DNA of 64,000 bases from Anaerolineae bacterium (GTDB lineage Bacteria; Chloroflexota; Anaerolineae; Aggregatilineales; UBA2796), in NCBI GenBank assembly GCA_019637555.1, contig JAHBVK010000024.1, positions 24,108 through 88,107 of the forward strand, in the 5' to 3' direction. Of the stretch, positions 44,768 through 54,173 are shown piece by piece. A program made the translations under genes and the position numbers. The stretch's first letter is position 1, and the number at the start of each line of letters is the position of its first letter. The notes under the pieces are model-generated. The model did no database searches. It was not told the origin of the DNA and worked only from the letters and a program-made list of their open reading frames with translations.

Positions 44768-45076
44768 CTAGGCAGTGGCTGCCGAACACTCAATAATTAG
44801 TTGCTGCTTGCCAGTCGCGGTAATCACGGCGTTGAACCGTCCACGTTCAAATTGCTGTTGGTCGCCTGCCGTCAGTACAATGTCCTTCCCCTCATAACTG
44901 ATCCACGCGCAACCGGATACGACTCGCACTACTTCCTGCCCTAACTTGATCTGCAGACTCAGGCATTCACGTGGAAGGATCAATAGGCGCAGCGGTTTAT
45001 TGCTGTCACTCGCTTCACTACGATCACCAATAGCGTGACGAAATACGAGTCGGTTAAGCGTTACGCTGTTAGCCAT
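44768..45076 (-). CDS. DUF2917-like small beta-rich protein
   Basis: The protein has 102 residues from the ATG at 45076, with GAGGG 6 nt before it; the frame is open to 45115. The core (LSLQIKLGQEVVRVVSGCAW ISYEGKDIVLTAGDQQQFER) has the DUF2917 pattern: a cupin-like run of strands with VxxGxxWIT/S and a GDxxxL/F-x-xG turn. The function of the family is unknown. It is divergent from the BTAD/NB-ARC gene, 181 bp away. Confidence 0.65.
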   Translation of the reverse strand: MANSVTLNRLVFRHAIGDRSEASDSNKPLRLLILPRECLSLQIKLGQEVVRVVSGCAWISYEGKDIVLTAGDQQQFERGRFNAVITATGKQQLIIECSAATA

Positions 45077-45257
45077 CTGGTCCCTCTTTTCGCTGGAGTT
45101 CCGTACTGATTGCATTACCTTACAAGCACAGCGCTTCCAAATCGCTACAGAATCGCTACAGCAGAATTTGCTTTCAAACTTGGTTGTGATGAACCCTGAG
45201 TACCGCTACAATACCCTAACCTCACATGGCAAAAGTCGGCGGTAGATAAAGCAATCT

Positions 45258-47063
45258 ATGGCTAAACTCAAGCTCTTCCTATTTGGATCGCCACGCTTCG
45301 AGGATCAAGGCTCATCCCTAGACATCGAGCGTCGCAAGGCGTTGGCACTTGCCGCTTATCTAGCCATCTCTGATCAGGCGCAAAGCCGCGATACCGTCGC
45401 TGCCTTGCTCTGGTCCGATCTCGATCAAGAACATGCCCGCGCTGCACTACGCAGCACGCTGCCCACGTTAACCGGACTTTCTGACGCCATGTGGCTGGAC
45501 GTAGATCGACAGACCCTTGCCATTCACCGTGATCAGCTTTGGGTGGATGTGCGCGAATTTCTCGCGCTGCTAACCGCCAGCCGGATGCATCCTCACACAT
45601 CGGACGTGCTTTGTGCTGAGTGTGCTACGTTATTGAAGCAAGCGGCTGATCTGTACACTGCGGATTTCTTGGCTGGCTTCTCGTTGCCCGATAGTGCCGA
45701 ATTTGAGGATTGGCAAACTTTCCAGCGTGAATGGCTGCGCCGCGAATATGGCGGCATCCTACGCCGTTTGGCTGACTATTACAGTGCGCAAGGCAACTAC
45801 GATCAGGCGATCACCTTCGCTCACCGCTGGTTGGCGCTCGATAACCTGCACGAACCTGCATACCGCCTATTGATGCGGCTTTACACGCTAAACGATCAAC
45901 GCAGTGAAGCGCTGCGCCAATACCAGACTTGTGTAAGTGTGCTGGATTCCGAACTGCTGACGCTGCCGGAAGAAGAAACCACACATCTTTACCAATCGAT
46001 CCTTGCTAATCAGCTCACGCCAATTCAAAACGTCGCAAGTGTGCCTGCAGCCACGAGTGTACTGCCACCACTGCCTGCGCTGGTCATCGGACGTGAAGAT
46101 GTACTCGCGGAATTGCGCCAGCGCTTGGGTATCGGCGGGGAGATGCGTTCAGTTACGGTGCTTCAAGGTTGGCCCGGTGTTGGCAAGAGTACTACCGTAG
46201 CGGCGCTGGCGCATGATCCGCATATCGCTGCTGCGTTCCCCGATGGTGTGTTGTGGGCATCGCTTGGTGAGCAGCCGAGTCTGCTGGCAGAACTCGCCAC
46301 TTGGGCGGATGCGCTCAATCTTTCTGAACCCGGCAGCGCACGCAAGCTGGAAGAGATCACCACGCAGCTTAGCAACGCACTGCGCAATAAGCGTATGCTG
46401 CTGATCGTTGATGATGTCTGGGCGTTAGAACATGCCGCGCCATTCAAAGTTGCCGGTCAGCGCTGCGCCACCGTTTTCACTAGTCGCCTCAACGACATTG
46501 CGCAGGCACTGGCTCCTACCGCGATGGATGTATATCGCTTGCCTGTACTGACTGAAGATACGGCGCTCAATTTATTGCAAATGCTGTGTCCTGAAGCCGT
46601 TAATGAACATCCCATAGAGTCGCGTGAGTTGGTGCGTGATGTGGAAGGGTTACCATTAGCCATTCAGGTCGCCGGACGTTTGCTGCACAGCGAAGCAAGA
46701 CTTGGTTGGGGTGTCGGCGACTTGCTGCGAGAACTGCGTGAAGGAGCTACCATCCTAGCTGCTCAAGCGCCGAGTGATATGCTTGATCAGAATCCTACAT
46801 CTACAATCGCTGCATTGCTCAAGCGCAGCACAGATACGCTCGACGCTGCCGTGCGCGACTGCTTTGCCATCCTTGGAGTCTTTGTCCCCAAGCCTGCCAC
46901 CTTCGATTTGGAAGCAATGGCGGCGGCTTGGGACGTCAGTGATCCCAAGCCAATAGCACGCATTCTGGTCAATCGCGGCTTGTTGGAACCTGTCAGCGGC
47001 GGACGCTTCCAGATGCACGCACTGCTTGTCCTGCACGCCAAATCTTTGCTAGAGGCAGCTTGA
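45258..47063 (+). CDS. BTAD/NB-ARC transcriptional regulator, AfsR-like (TPR part in next gene)
   Basis: The 601-residue protein has a winged-helix-like N-terminus at 1-95 (KLKLFLFGSPRFEDQGSSLD; ALLWSDLDQEHARAALRSTL), a BTAD domain at 95-250 (LWVDVREFLALL; LADYYSAQGNYDQAITFAHR; RLYTLNDQRSEALRQYQTCV), and an NB-ARC ATPase at 270-600 with P-loop LQGWPGVGKSTT near 302-313, Walker B MLLIVDDVWALEHAAPF and GLPLAIQVAGRLL. AfsR-type proteins are ATP-dependent activators. It ends in MHALLVLHAKSLLEAA, the usual joint to a TPR array, which here begins in a new frame 2 nt later. Confidence 0.88.
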   Translation: MAKLKLFLFGSPRFEDQGSSLDIERRKALALAAYLAISDQAQSRDTVAALLWSDLDQEHARAALRSTLPTLTGLSDAMWLDVDRQTLAIHRDQLWVDVREFLALLTASRMHPHTSDVLCAECATLLKQAADLYTADFLAGFSLPDSAEFEDWQTFQREWLRREYGGILRRLADYYSAQGNYDQAITFAHRWLALDNLHEPAYRLLMRLYTLNDQRSEALRQYQTCVSVLDSELLTLPEEETTHLYQSILANQLTPIQNVASVPAATSVLPPLPALVIGREDVLAELRQRLGIGGEMRSVTVLQGWPGVGKSTTVAALAHDPHIAAAFPDGVLWASLGEQPSLLAELATWADALNLSEPGSARKLEEITTQLSNALRNKRMLLIVDDVWALEHAAPFKVAGQRCATVFTSRLNDIAQALAPTAMDVYRLPVLTEDTALNLLQMLCPEAVNEHPIESRELVRDVEGLPLAIQVAGRLLHSEARLGWGVGDLLRELREGATILAAQAPSDMLDQNPTSTIAALLKRSTDTLDAAVRDCFAILGVFVPKPATFDLEAMAAAWDVSDPKPIARILVNRGLLEPVSGGRFQMHALLVLHAKSLLEAA

Positions 47064-47064
47064 T

Positions 47065-48480
47065 ATGGTTGCTATAGCCGTAGTTCAGGGAGCACAGTAT
47101 CGCCTTGCCAACCATTATCTCGACAAGCTGCGCACGATCAGAGGGGCGTTACGTCTCGGCAACGACAATATCACTTTTGCGCTGAATCTATTCGATAAGG
47201 AGTGGAGCCAGATCAAGCATTGGCTGGCGTGGTGCAGCCAGCGTGCATCCGACGATCCGCAAGCAGCGAGGATCACACTTAGCTATTTATCTTCTGCTAC
47301 CGATATCCTCGAAATGCGGCTTACCCCACAAGAGCGCGCACAGATGATGGAAACGGGCTTACAGATTGCCCGGCACTTCGGCGATCAGCCTGCCGAGATC
47401 AACATGCTGAATGCGTTAGCGGCTGCGCAGCTTGACCTGCAACTACTCGATCAAGCGGAAGAATATCTTCAGCAATCACTGGCATTAGCGCAGCAGTTCC
47501 AGCATGAATCGGACATTGCACACGCTTTGGGTCGCATCGCTTTAGTAGAGATGAATCGTCACAATCTGGATCAGGCATACGACTATCTTCAGCAAAGCTT
47601 AGTAAGGTTTCAATCGCTCGACGATCAGCACAGCATTGGTAACACCCTGAACAACCTGAGTATCCTTGAGCGTGATCGTGGTAATCTCCCTGCTGCCCGT
47701 GATCTAGGCGGGCAGTCGCTGGCGATACGCCAACGCATGGGAAACTTTTTAGGCGTTGCCCACAGCTACTATACCCTTGGGGTTACTGCCGAGGCACAAG
47801 GCGATCTTGCCGCTGCCCGCGATTATCTCGAACGAAGTGTATCTACTTATCGGACGGCTAACCTTAAACAGCGACTCTCCAATGCGCTGAACGCTCTCGG
47901 CAATGTCATTGATCTTCAAGGAGATCATGACGGCGCGCGGGTCAATTACGAAGAGGCACTGGCGCTGCTGCGCGAGCTTGGCGATCAGGTCGCTACTGCT
48001 AATGTGCTTGGCAACCTCAGCTTTATCGCCTCGGCAAATGAAGATTACGTCACTGCCGAGCGTTATTTGCAGGATGCGCTTGTGCTCTTTAAGGCAACCA
48101 ACCAGCGCGTAGGACTTGTATTCAGCTTCGCTAACTTAATTCCTATCTGCTTAAAGTTAGGACAGATCGAAAAAGCAAAAATCGCCTTGCACGAAGGGCT
48201 GGAAATGTCTATTTCTATGCCTAGAGGACCGTTCCAAAGCACCATGATCGTGGGCGCGGTGCAGTTGTGGACGCATCAAGGTGATTTTGAACCTGCCGTC
48301 GAGTGGGCAAGTGTCGTGCTGAACCATCCCGCCGCCTTGCACGAGAATCGGACAGATGTAGAAAAGCTGCGCCCGCAGTGGGAAGCCGCTCGAGAACCTG
48401 CTCAAATTGAGGCGGCGCTGGAACGTGGTAAGTCACTAGAAGCTGCCAATGTGATTACGGATATTTTGAAGCAACTCTGA
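47065..48480 (+). CDS. TPR-repeat protein, probably the sensor half of the AfsR-like regulator
   Basis: The 471-residue protein consists almost wholly of TPR units of about 40 residues (LNALAAAQLDLQLLDQAEEY; IALVEMNRHNLDQAYDYLQQ; LNNLSILERDRGNLPAARDL; YYTLGVTAEAQGDLAAARDY; LNALGNVIDLQGDHDGARVN). There is no signal or membrane segment. The ATG at 47065 is 1 nt after the TGA of the NB-ARC gene, and the N-terminal region (YRLANHYLDKLRTIRGALRL) reads like the sequence that follows NB-ARC in full-length relatives. It is thus a split gene or tightly coupled pair. It ends 5 bp from the converging GH32 gene. Confidence 0.87.
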   Translation: MVAIAVVQGAQYRLANHYLDKLRTIRGALRLGNDNITFALNLFDKEWSQIKHWLAWCSQRASDDPQAARITLSYLSSATDILEMRLTPQERAQMMETGLQIARHFGDQPAEINMLNALAAAQLDLQLLDQAEEYLQQSLALAQQFQHESDIAHALGRIALVEMNRHNLDQAYDYLQQSLVRFQSLDDQHSIGNTLNNLSILERDRGNLPAARDLGGQSLAIRQRMGNFLGVAHSYYTLGVTAEAQGDLAAARDYLERSVSTYRTANLKQRLSNALNALGNVIDLQGDHDGARVNYEEALALLRELGDQVATANVLGNLSFIASANEDYVTAERYLQDALVLFKATNQRVGLVFSFANLIPICLKLGQIEKAKIALHEGLEMSISMPRGPFQSTMIVGAVQLWTHQGDFEPAVEWASVVLNHPAALHENRTDVEKLRPQWEAAREPAQIEAALERGKSLEAANVITDILKQL

Positions 48481-48485
48481 TTCGA

Positions 48486-49949
48486 TTACTCTGTGGACAG
48501 TGGATCCCGCCACACGCTACCAAGCTGATACAGCTCTACATTGGTGGCACGTACGGTGCCATCGACAGTGTACAACTCCAAACCGGAGATCGGCTTCTCC
48601 GGAAAAATCTGTGCGGTCATCACCACGTCGCCATCGCCTGCAAATATCTCCAGCGATGACCAATCGATCACAATATCCAGCCTCAGCCAACCATCTTTGG
48701 CGTGCAGCGGTGCGTAGTAGATACCGGGAAATGTGTCGTGAAAGCTCTTATGTTCCGCCGCACGGCGATCCAGAAACAGTCGCGCGTTGGCAGCGTCATA
48801 GCCAATGCTGATCTGCTGCTGTTCATCTAAGCGCAGCCGTATACCAAATTCCCGCGCTGAATCTAGCTGCAATTCCGCCTTGATTTCTACTGCTTTTAGC
48901 GGCGTACCATCGATCAATTTGACCGTATCGCTGATCACTTGATCTTGCCACTGCTGCCGATTTACCCGATCATTGTGCAGTGCTTTCACTGGCGTCTGCA
49001 CTAAGCGCAGTCCCATGCCCTCAACATTGCGCAGTTTCAACACACGCGGCAGCGTCATCGCCCCGCGCCATGTCGATGTTGGCACTTCCTGTCCATAATC
49101 CCAATTGTTCATCCAACCGATCAACAAGCGGCGACCATCAGGCACATTGTTCCATGTCACAGCGGCGTAGTTATCGGGACCGTAATCGAGCCATAAAGTT
49201 GTTTCCGGCGCGCTGTCGGGGATAAACGTCTCGCCATCGAATTCTCCGATGAAATACTGTGTTCCCGATCCACCTGCAACACCATTCTTGATGATGCTGA
49301 CGGTAATCACCCACTTACTTACATCCGATCCTTCCACCTTCAGCGGAAACAGATCCGGACATTCCCACACGCTGCCATGAGCGCCATAATCGCGCCCGAA
49401 CGCCGATAGGAATGTCCACGTCAGCAGATTCGGGGAGGCATAGAAATGCACTTCATGTTGCGCTGCAAGGATCATGATCCAGCATGATGTTGGCGCGTGC
49501 CAGCACACTTTCGGATCGCGAAAATCTCTGCCCGGACTCGGGATCACCGGATTGCCCGCGTACATCGTCCATGTCTGCCCCTCGTCGCGGCTGTAGGCAA
49601 TCCCCTGACTCTGGTTGTCGTAGGAGAACATCGCCACCAAGCCGCCATTCGGCACAAGTCCGCTGCTGTTATCGGCATCTACGACCACACTGCCAGACCA
49701 GATCGCGCCGATCTGATCGGGATACAGCGCGATAGGCAGATGCGTCCACTGAATCAGATCGGAGCTGACCGCGTGTCCCCAGTGCATCGTTGACACGCGC
49801 GTGCCAAAGGGATGATGCTGATAAAACAGATGATACTGACCGCGATAATAGACCAACCCATTGGGATCGTTCATCCATCCACTTGGGGGGCTGAAGTGCA
49901 GTTGTGGGCGAAATTGTTCTTGGTAATAGTGCTTGCCAGAGGAAGTCAT
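48486..49949 (-). CDS. GH32 beta-fructosidase (levanase/sucrose hydrolase type)
   Basis: The 487-residue protein has the five-blade propeller with catalytic triad visible: nucleophile Asp28 in GWMNDPNG, transition-state stabiliser Asp145 in RDPK, acid/base Glu196 in WECPDL. HFSPPSGWMNDPNGLVYYRG and YHLFYQHHPFGTRVSTMHWG are classic opening blocks. The C-terminal beta-sandwich (about 350-487) is present. No signal peptide, so it probably acts in the cytosol on imported sucrose or fructo-oligosaccharides. No transporter adjoins it. Confidence 0.95.
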   Translation of the reverse strand: MTSSGKHYYQEQFRPQLHFSPPSGWMNDPNGLVYYRGQYHLFYQHHPFGTRVSTMHWGHAVSSDLIQWTHLPIALYPDQIGAIWSGSVVVDADNSSGLVPNGGLVAMFSYDNQSQGIAYSRDEGQTWTMYAGNPVIPSPGRDFRDPKVCWHAPTSCWIMILAAQHEVHFYASPNLLTWTFLSAFGRDYGAHGSVWECPDLFPLKVEGSDVSKWVITVSIIKNGVAGGSGTQYFIGEFDGETFIPDSAPETTLWLDYGPDNYAAVTWNNVPDGRRLLIGWMNNWDYGQEVPTSTWRGAMTLPRVLKLRNVEGMGLRLVQTPVKALHNDRVNRQQWQDQVISDTVKLIDGTPLKAVEIKAELQLDSAREFGIRLRLDEQQQISIGYDAANARLFLDRRAAEHKSFHDTFPGIYYAPLHAKDGWLRLDIVIDWSSLEIFAGDGDVVMTAQIFPEKPISGLELYTVDGTVRATNVELYQLGSVWRDPLSTE

Positions 49950-50096
49950 TGGATATTGTCAATTGGAGCTAGAGCGCCGCGCTAAAGTACCATTCTAACA
50001 AATTCGCCAAGAGGATTGCTGCGTCGAATGCATTACAATTTAGTCGCCTTCCGATCCTGCGTTAGTTCATCAACAGATCGAGTATAATCGCCGCCC

Positions 50097-52007
50097 ATGC
50101 CAATATTTGTCATCTTCGTTTTCGCCTCGGTCTGTTTTGGCGCAGGGGCGATGCTCGCTCCCGCGCTGCCATCTCGTGGTCCCCGCATCGGATTAGCGGC
50201 GTCTTTCACGCTCGCTATTGTGGTGACGGGCGGCATCTTCTACGCCAGCGCTTTCGGTTGGGATACGCTGGTCATCGACTATCTGTGGTTCGCCATGCTG
50301 GTGGGCATCTTCCTTGCAGGCACGATGTCCGCAGGTATGTTCCGCGCGGAAGAGCAAGGGGGCACCAAAGAATATACGGGCTGGCCCGGTCCGCGCGAAC
50401 TGCTGCTGATCGGCGTCATCGGTTTGATCTACATTGCGCCTGCGCTGGTGCTGCCTGTGCCGCTGGATACCGACGCACAGGGCTTCGGCTATCTGGCGCT
50501 AATGCTCAAACTCGGTGGCAGCCTGACCACACTCGCACCCTACCACCCCGAAGTTAGCTACCTTTATTCGCCCGGATTCCCCGCGCTGGTCGCTTATCTG
50601 GGTACGCAGCTCAATGCCGGATTGCAGACCATCCAGATCGCGGTGGGTGCAGTGATGGCGGTACTGTTCGCATGGACAGCGTATGACTTCGGCAACGAAT
50701 TAACCGTTTTTGCCGATGAGAAAAGTGAGAGCCGCCGCTTGGGAATCTTCATGGCGGTGGCGGCACTGCTGAGTTCGGGATTGTTGACGGCGTACCTCGA
50801 TTCACACTTCACCGCTATGCTCGGCTTGGTCTTCGGGCTGGCATTCCTGACTTACGCGCTGCGCTTTGCGAAAGAAGGGCGTCGTGCTGACTTCTTTTGT
50901 GCGGCGGTTTGCTGTGCCGGACTACCGTTAGCGCAGCCAGACTTCACGATTATTATGATGCTCGGCTACGGCTCGCTGCTGCTGGCACTGCTGGTGATGC
51001 GCAAAGCGTGGAACTTCAGCGTGGTGCGTTGGCTGCTAATGGCAATTGGTATCCCCACGCTGGCAGTGATCGGACTGCTGCCGTGGCTATCCAAGATCGC
51101 GCCGCTGCTGAGTGGTGACATTCGTTCGCCATTCGAGATCGATCCACGACATCTGGTGCAGTTCACGCTCTATCATCTGCCGATCCTGCCGTTCGCAGGG
51201 ATGGGTATCGTTGATGGGATTCGCAAGCGGCGCTTGTTCGATATGGCGATGCTGCTGTGGCTGATCCTGCTGCTGGACTTCTCTAGCATCGGCATCATCA
51301 AGGCGATCCTGCCGGGGCTGCCGCTGTTCAAGTACGATTATCCCTTCAGCATCGCGTGGCACGGACCGATCATCCCCTACTTGTATTTCGGGGCGCGCGG
51401 CTTGGTGTGGCTGGTGGAACGCTGGGGCGGTGTGCGCGTGATCGAGTCTCTGCGGCGCTACAGCTTCCCCATCATGGCAGGGACAGCGTTGATCGTGGCG
51501 TTGGGCATCAACTTCGTTGATCCGCTGGTGGTTGTCAGCAAGAATACACCTCTGCAAATCTATGGCGCGTTCTCCTCCCACGCTGATCTACAGGCAATGC
51601 ATTGGCTAACGCAAAACAGCCGCCCCGATGACATTATCCTCAACCATCCGGGCGATCATGAAGGCGATTGGGCACCCGTAGTGATGCAGCGGAATACGGT
51701 GTTCTTCCGTCCGCAGCCATTCTTTCAGCATACCGAGCAGGTGGATCAGATGTGGACGGATTTGCGGGCATTCTGGCGCGATCCGGGCGATCCGGCGAAC
51801 GAGGAATTACTGCGCCGCTACAACGTGCGTTACGTGCTAGTGCCGCAGATCGTGACGCACCCCGACTCGTTGCAAGGAGATGTCTTCCGCTGGCGTCCGC
51901 CTGTGGCAAATGCCGAGCCGTATCTGCATCCGGTGGTGGCGGTGCCGTATCTGCGCTTGGTGCAAGATTTCGATGGCGCTCAGGTGTGGGAAGTTGTAGA
52001 GAATTAG
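50097..52007 (+). CDS. Large polytopic membrane protein, GT-C glycosyltransferase-like
   Basis: The 636-residue protein has at least twelve hydrophobic segments in the first 480 residues, then a soluble C-terminal domain (YGAFSSHADLQAMHWLTQNS; RPDDIILNHPGDHEGDWAPV). After the fourth segment is the loop VPLDTDAQGFGYLALMLKLG with YLYSPGFPALVAYL, which resembles the acidic catalytic loop of GT-C enzymes (D-x-D then a Pro-rich motif). The C-terminal wording (ELLRRYNVRYVLVP) occurs in other uncharacterised GT-C proteins. Substrate and acceptor are unknown. Confidence 0.75.
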   Translation: MPIFVIFVFASVCFGAGAMLAPALPSRGPRIGLAASFTLAIVVTGGIFYASAFGWDTLVIDYLWFAMLVGIFLAGTMSAGMFRAEEQGGTKEYTGWPGPRELLLIGVIGLIYIAPALVLPVPLDTDAQGFGYLALMLKLGGSLTTLAPYHPEVSYLYSPGFPALVAYLGTQLNAGLQTIQIAVGAVMAVLFAWTAYDFGNELTVFADEKSESRRLGIFMAVAALLSSGLLTAYLDSHFTAMLGLVFGLAFLTYALRFAKEGRRADFFCAAVCCAGLPLAQPDFTIIMMLGYGSLLLALLVMRKAWNFSVVRWLLMAIGIPTLAVIGLLPWLSKIAPLLSGDIRSPFEIDPRHLVQFTLYHLPILPFAGMGIVDGIRKRRLFDMAMLLWLILLLDFSSIGIIKAILPGLPLFKYDYPFSIAWHGPIIPYLYFGARGLVWLVERWGGVRVIESLRRYSFPIMAGTALIVALGINFVDPLVVVSKNTPLQIYGAFSSHADLQAMHWLTQNSRPDDIILNHPGDHEGDWAPVVMQRNTVFFRPQPFFQHTEQVDQMWTDLRAFWRDPGDPANEELLRRYNVRYVLVPQIVTHPDSLQGDVFRWRPPVANAEPYLHPVVAVPYLRLVQDFDGAQVWEVVEN

Positions 52008-52064
52008 CCTCACCCCTACCCCCTCTCCAATCCGAGTACAGCTTAGGAGAGGGGGATCGAGAGG
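52006..52064 (-). repeat. Palindromic intergenic repeat, family A (inverted copy)
   Basis: Read on the plus strand it is CCTCACCCCTACC CCCTCTCC, loop around TCCGAGTACAGCTTA, then GGAGAGGGGG, the reverse orientation of the copies at 7161 and 22810. It sits between two converging genes and probably also ends their transcripts. Confidence 0.75.
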
Positions 52065-52076
52065 CGACGCGCAGGA

Positions 52077-53111
52077 TCAGGCGGTGGCGGGTTCGGTATG
52101 CTCATCCGCTTGCTTTGCTTCCTCGACCACTTCCTCAGCTTCGCTGAAGGAGCGCCACGACAACCCCTGACGTGCTAGATAGTAGAAGCCGAGCAGCGTA
52201 ATTGGCAGCCACAGCGCCGCGTGCAGCACCAGCGTATAGCCGCTGGCGATGTTGGTGGGCACGCCGAAACGCTCCAGCACGAGGATACCGGGACCATCGA
52301 ATGTACCGACATAGCCCGGAGTGCTAGGCAGCGTCGTCGCCAGATTGACCACGCCCGTCATCAGCATGAGCGCGAAGAAGCTGACGTTAAAGTTGAAGGC
52401 GTGCATCACGAACCAGTATTTGGTCGTCTCGGTTAGCCAGATGAACACCGAGGTGACGAAGACCATCGCTAGATCGCGGGGGCTGCGTAGGCTCTCCAAC
52501 CCCTCCATGAAGTGATCGGCAATCCGCAATACACCCGCTTGTATACGCTTGGGCAGCAGCTTCTCAATCAGTGTGGTGTAGAGGTTACGGGCTTGCTGCG
52601 GACGTGCCGCCAGCACGAAAAAGACGAGCAATGCGCCGAGGAAGATCACCGTACCCACTGTGACGGTTGTGCGCAGCAGCGGATCATCGAATCCGGCGAA
52701 GGGCAGCGCGATAAAGACGAACAGCAGCATGACCAAGCCGTCGAAGATGCGCTCGACCACGATAGTGGCGAGACTGGCGGTGATCTTGACGCCCTCGTTG
52801 CGGCGCAGCACATAGGCGCGGATCACTTCGCCTGCACGGAAGGGATAGACGTTGTTGCCCATGTAGCCGATGACCACGATGGGGAACAGCTTGCCCAAGC
52901 CGACTGGCTTCAGTGGGCGCAGTAGATAGTGCCAGCGCCACGTGCGACCCCAGACCGCCGCGAAGTAAATCAGCACACCGGGGATGATCCACAGGAAGTT
53001 GGCGCTGCGGATCTGCTCCCAGACTTCATCCAGATGGGCGTTACGCAGCCCGATATAGAGGAATAGGACGCTGATGGCGATGCTGACGATCAGGATGATG
53101 GTACGTCTCAT
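52077..53111 (-). CDS. Flippase-like integral membrane protein (LPG synthase TM / UPF0104)
   Basis: I chose the ATG at 53111 (344 residues), where a first membrane segment starts (RRTIILIVSIAISVLFLYIG); the frame is open 79 codons further but that part is not protein-like. Family signatures are YFAAVWGRTWRWHYLLRPLK, VVIGYMGNNVYPFRAGEVIR, TIVVERIFDGLVMLLF and GVVNLATTLPSTPGYVGTFD. These match the transmembrane domain of MprF and archaeal/bacterial UPF0104 proteins, thought to translocate lipids or lipid-linked sugars. There are eight or nine segments. The C-terminal tail is Glu-rich. Confidence 0.9.
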   Translation of the reverse strand: MRRTIILIVSIAISVLFLYIGLRNAHLDEVWEQIRSANFLWIIPGVLIYFAAVWGRTWRWHYLLRPLKPVGLGKLFPIVVIGYMGNNVYPFRAGEVIRAYVLRRNEGVKITASLATIVVERIFDGLVMLLFVFIALPFAGFDDPLLRTTVTVGTVIFLGALLVFFVLAARPQQARNLYTTLIEKLLPKRIQAGVLRIADHFMEGLESLRSPRDLAMVFVTSVFIWLTETTKYWFVMHAFNFNVSFFALMLMTGVVNLATTLPSTPGYVGTFDGPGILVLERFGVPTNIASGYTLVLHAALWLPITLLGFYYLARQGLSWRSFSEAEEVVEEAKQADEHTEPATA

Positions 53112-53453
53112 ACTGTGATCTACACGCTCCGTGACGAAATGACGCACCATTCTACAACGGGGTGGGTGATCTGTGAACCCTGAGACGGTGATTGCGGCAT
53201 AACAATGGAATCGCGGTGAGGTGGTTGGGAAGGGCGGTGAAAAGTGCCGCCTGAAGTTCGCAGGGAATACAGGGCGGGGATCAGGCGTTTGGTTAGTGTT
53301 AGGTTGGAGCGAGGCAAACGGGAGGGTGATTTTGGTTAGCAGCACCAATAGTAGCGATCTCCCGCGGTACGGTTGATCTCAGGTCACCCGATCAACCTGC
53401 TGGCGGTGTGATGCGCTGATGGCGAACAGTGCGCGACGGTTGAGCGCGCAACT
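53112..53453. other. Intergenic region, no recognisable feature
   Basis: 342 bp lie between two minus-strand genes. Open frames crossing it are low-complexity Pro/Arg/Ser translations without a sensible start. I see no repeat copy and no strong hairpin. The promoter of the flippase-like gene must be within it. Confidence 0.35.
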
Positions 53454-53861
53454 TTACGAACGCTTGAGTTTCTCTAGATATGCCAGCGCCGCGTCTTCGC
53501 TATCGAACCAGCGGACATTGCGCTTATTAGTAACCGATGCCAGTGCGCGCTCGATGGCGCGTGCCAGCCAATTCGAGCCGATGATCAGCCACTCAGCGAG
53601 GCGTGGATGTCGGTAGGATACTCGCGCTCCATCGACAGTGGCTTTGAGCGGAAAGCGGGGATCGCTGAGGAGGTCTACTACTACATAAAGAGGCTGATCC
53701 GATTTGCGGAGTTCCATCTCGATTTTGTGGAATGCAGTGTACACATCCTGAGTCTGCACATTGTGCTGCCACGTCATCTTGAGCGCATGATAGCCCTCAA
53801 GATAGTCTATTTGGACAGTGGGTTCGTCATTTTTGGATAATTGCGGCAGCGGACTATTCAA
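53454..53861 (-). CDS. Small STAS/SpoIIAA-like protein of unknown function
   Basis: The protein has 135 residues. The pattern VQIDYLEGYHALKMTWQHNV, LYVVVDLLSDPRFPLKATVD, LAEWLIIGSNWLARAIERAL and the end SEDAALAYLEKLKRS resembles the STAS-like fold (strand, loop, helix; ending with an EDA-AL-YL helix) found in bacterial proteins that share lengths near 130. Binding partners are unknown. The start at 53861 is not supported by a strong ribosome-binding site. Monocistronic by appearance. Confidence 0.72.
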   Translation of the reverse strand: MNSPLPQLSKNDEPTVQIDYLEGYHALKMTWQHNVQTQDVYTAFHKIEMELRKSDQPLYVVVDLLSDPRFPLKATVDGARVSYRHPRLAEWLIIGSNWLARAIERALASVTNKRNVRWFDSEDAALAYLEKLKRS

Positions 53862-54173
53862 GTTAACTCCGATGGAGGGGGCAATGCATTTGAACGCGAG
53901 TGCATTATAGTATGGATTACAGCCGATTGGAAGTTGACAGCCGATTTGTTTACGTGTTTGAGAAGTACGACGGCACTCCCGTCGAGCGATCAGGTGACGG
54001 GTTGAGTTTGATCATGTTCAGGGCAGGAGTGTAGCGTGCAGAACGAACGAAGCCCCGTCAGGATTTCAATCACATTCAATAATTGAGCGTGTTGCAGGCG
54101 CTAATGCACCGTCCATCATAAAATACAGGCGGTCACAGCGTTTTTGAGAGTGCAGTACGGGGAGGGATCAATC
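53862..54173. other. Divergent intergenic region
   Basis: 312 bp lie between the STAS-like gene and the oxidoreductase. Only a weak CCCGTC...GACGGG inverted pair (53978-54001) is visible. GGGAGGGA at about 54160-54167 is the ribosome-binding site of the downstream gene. Confidence 0.35.
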
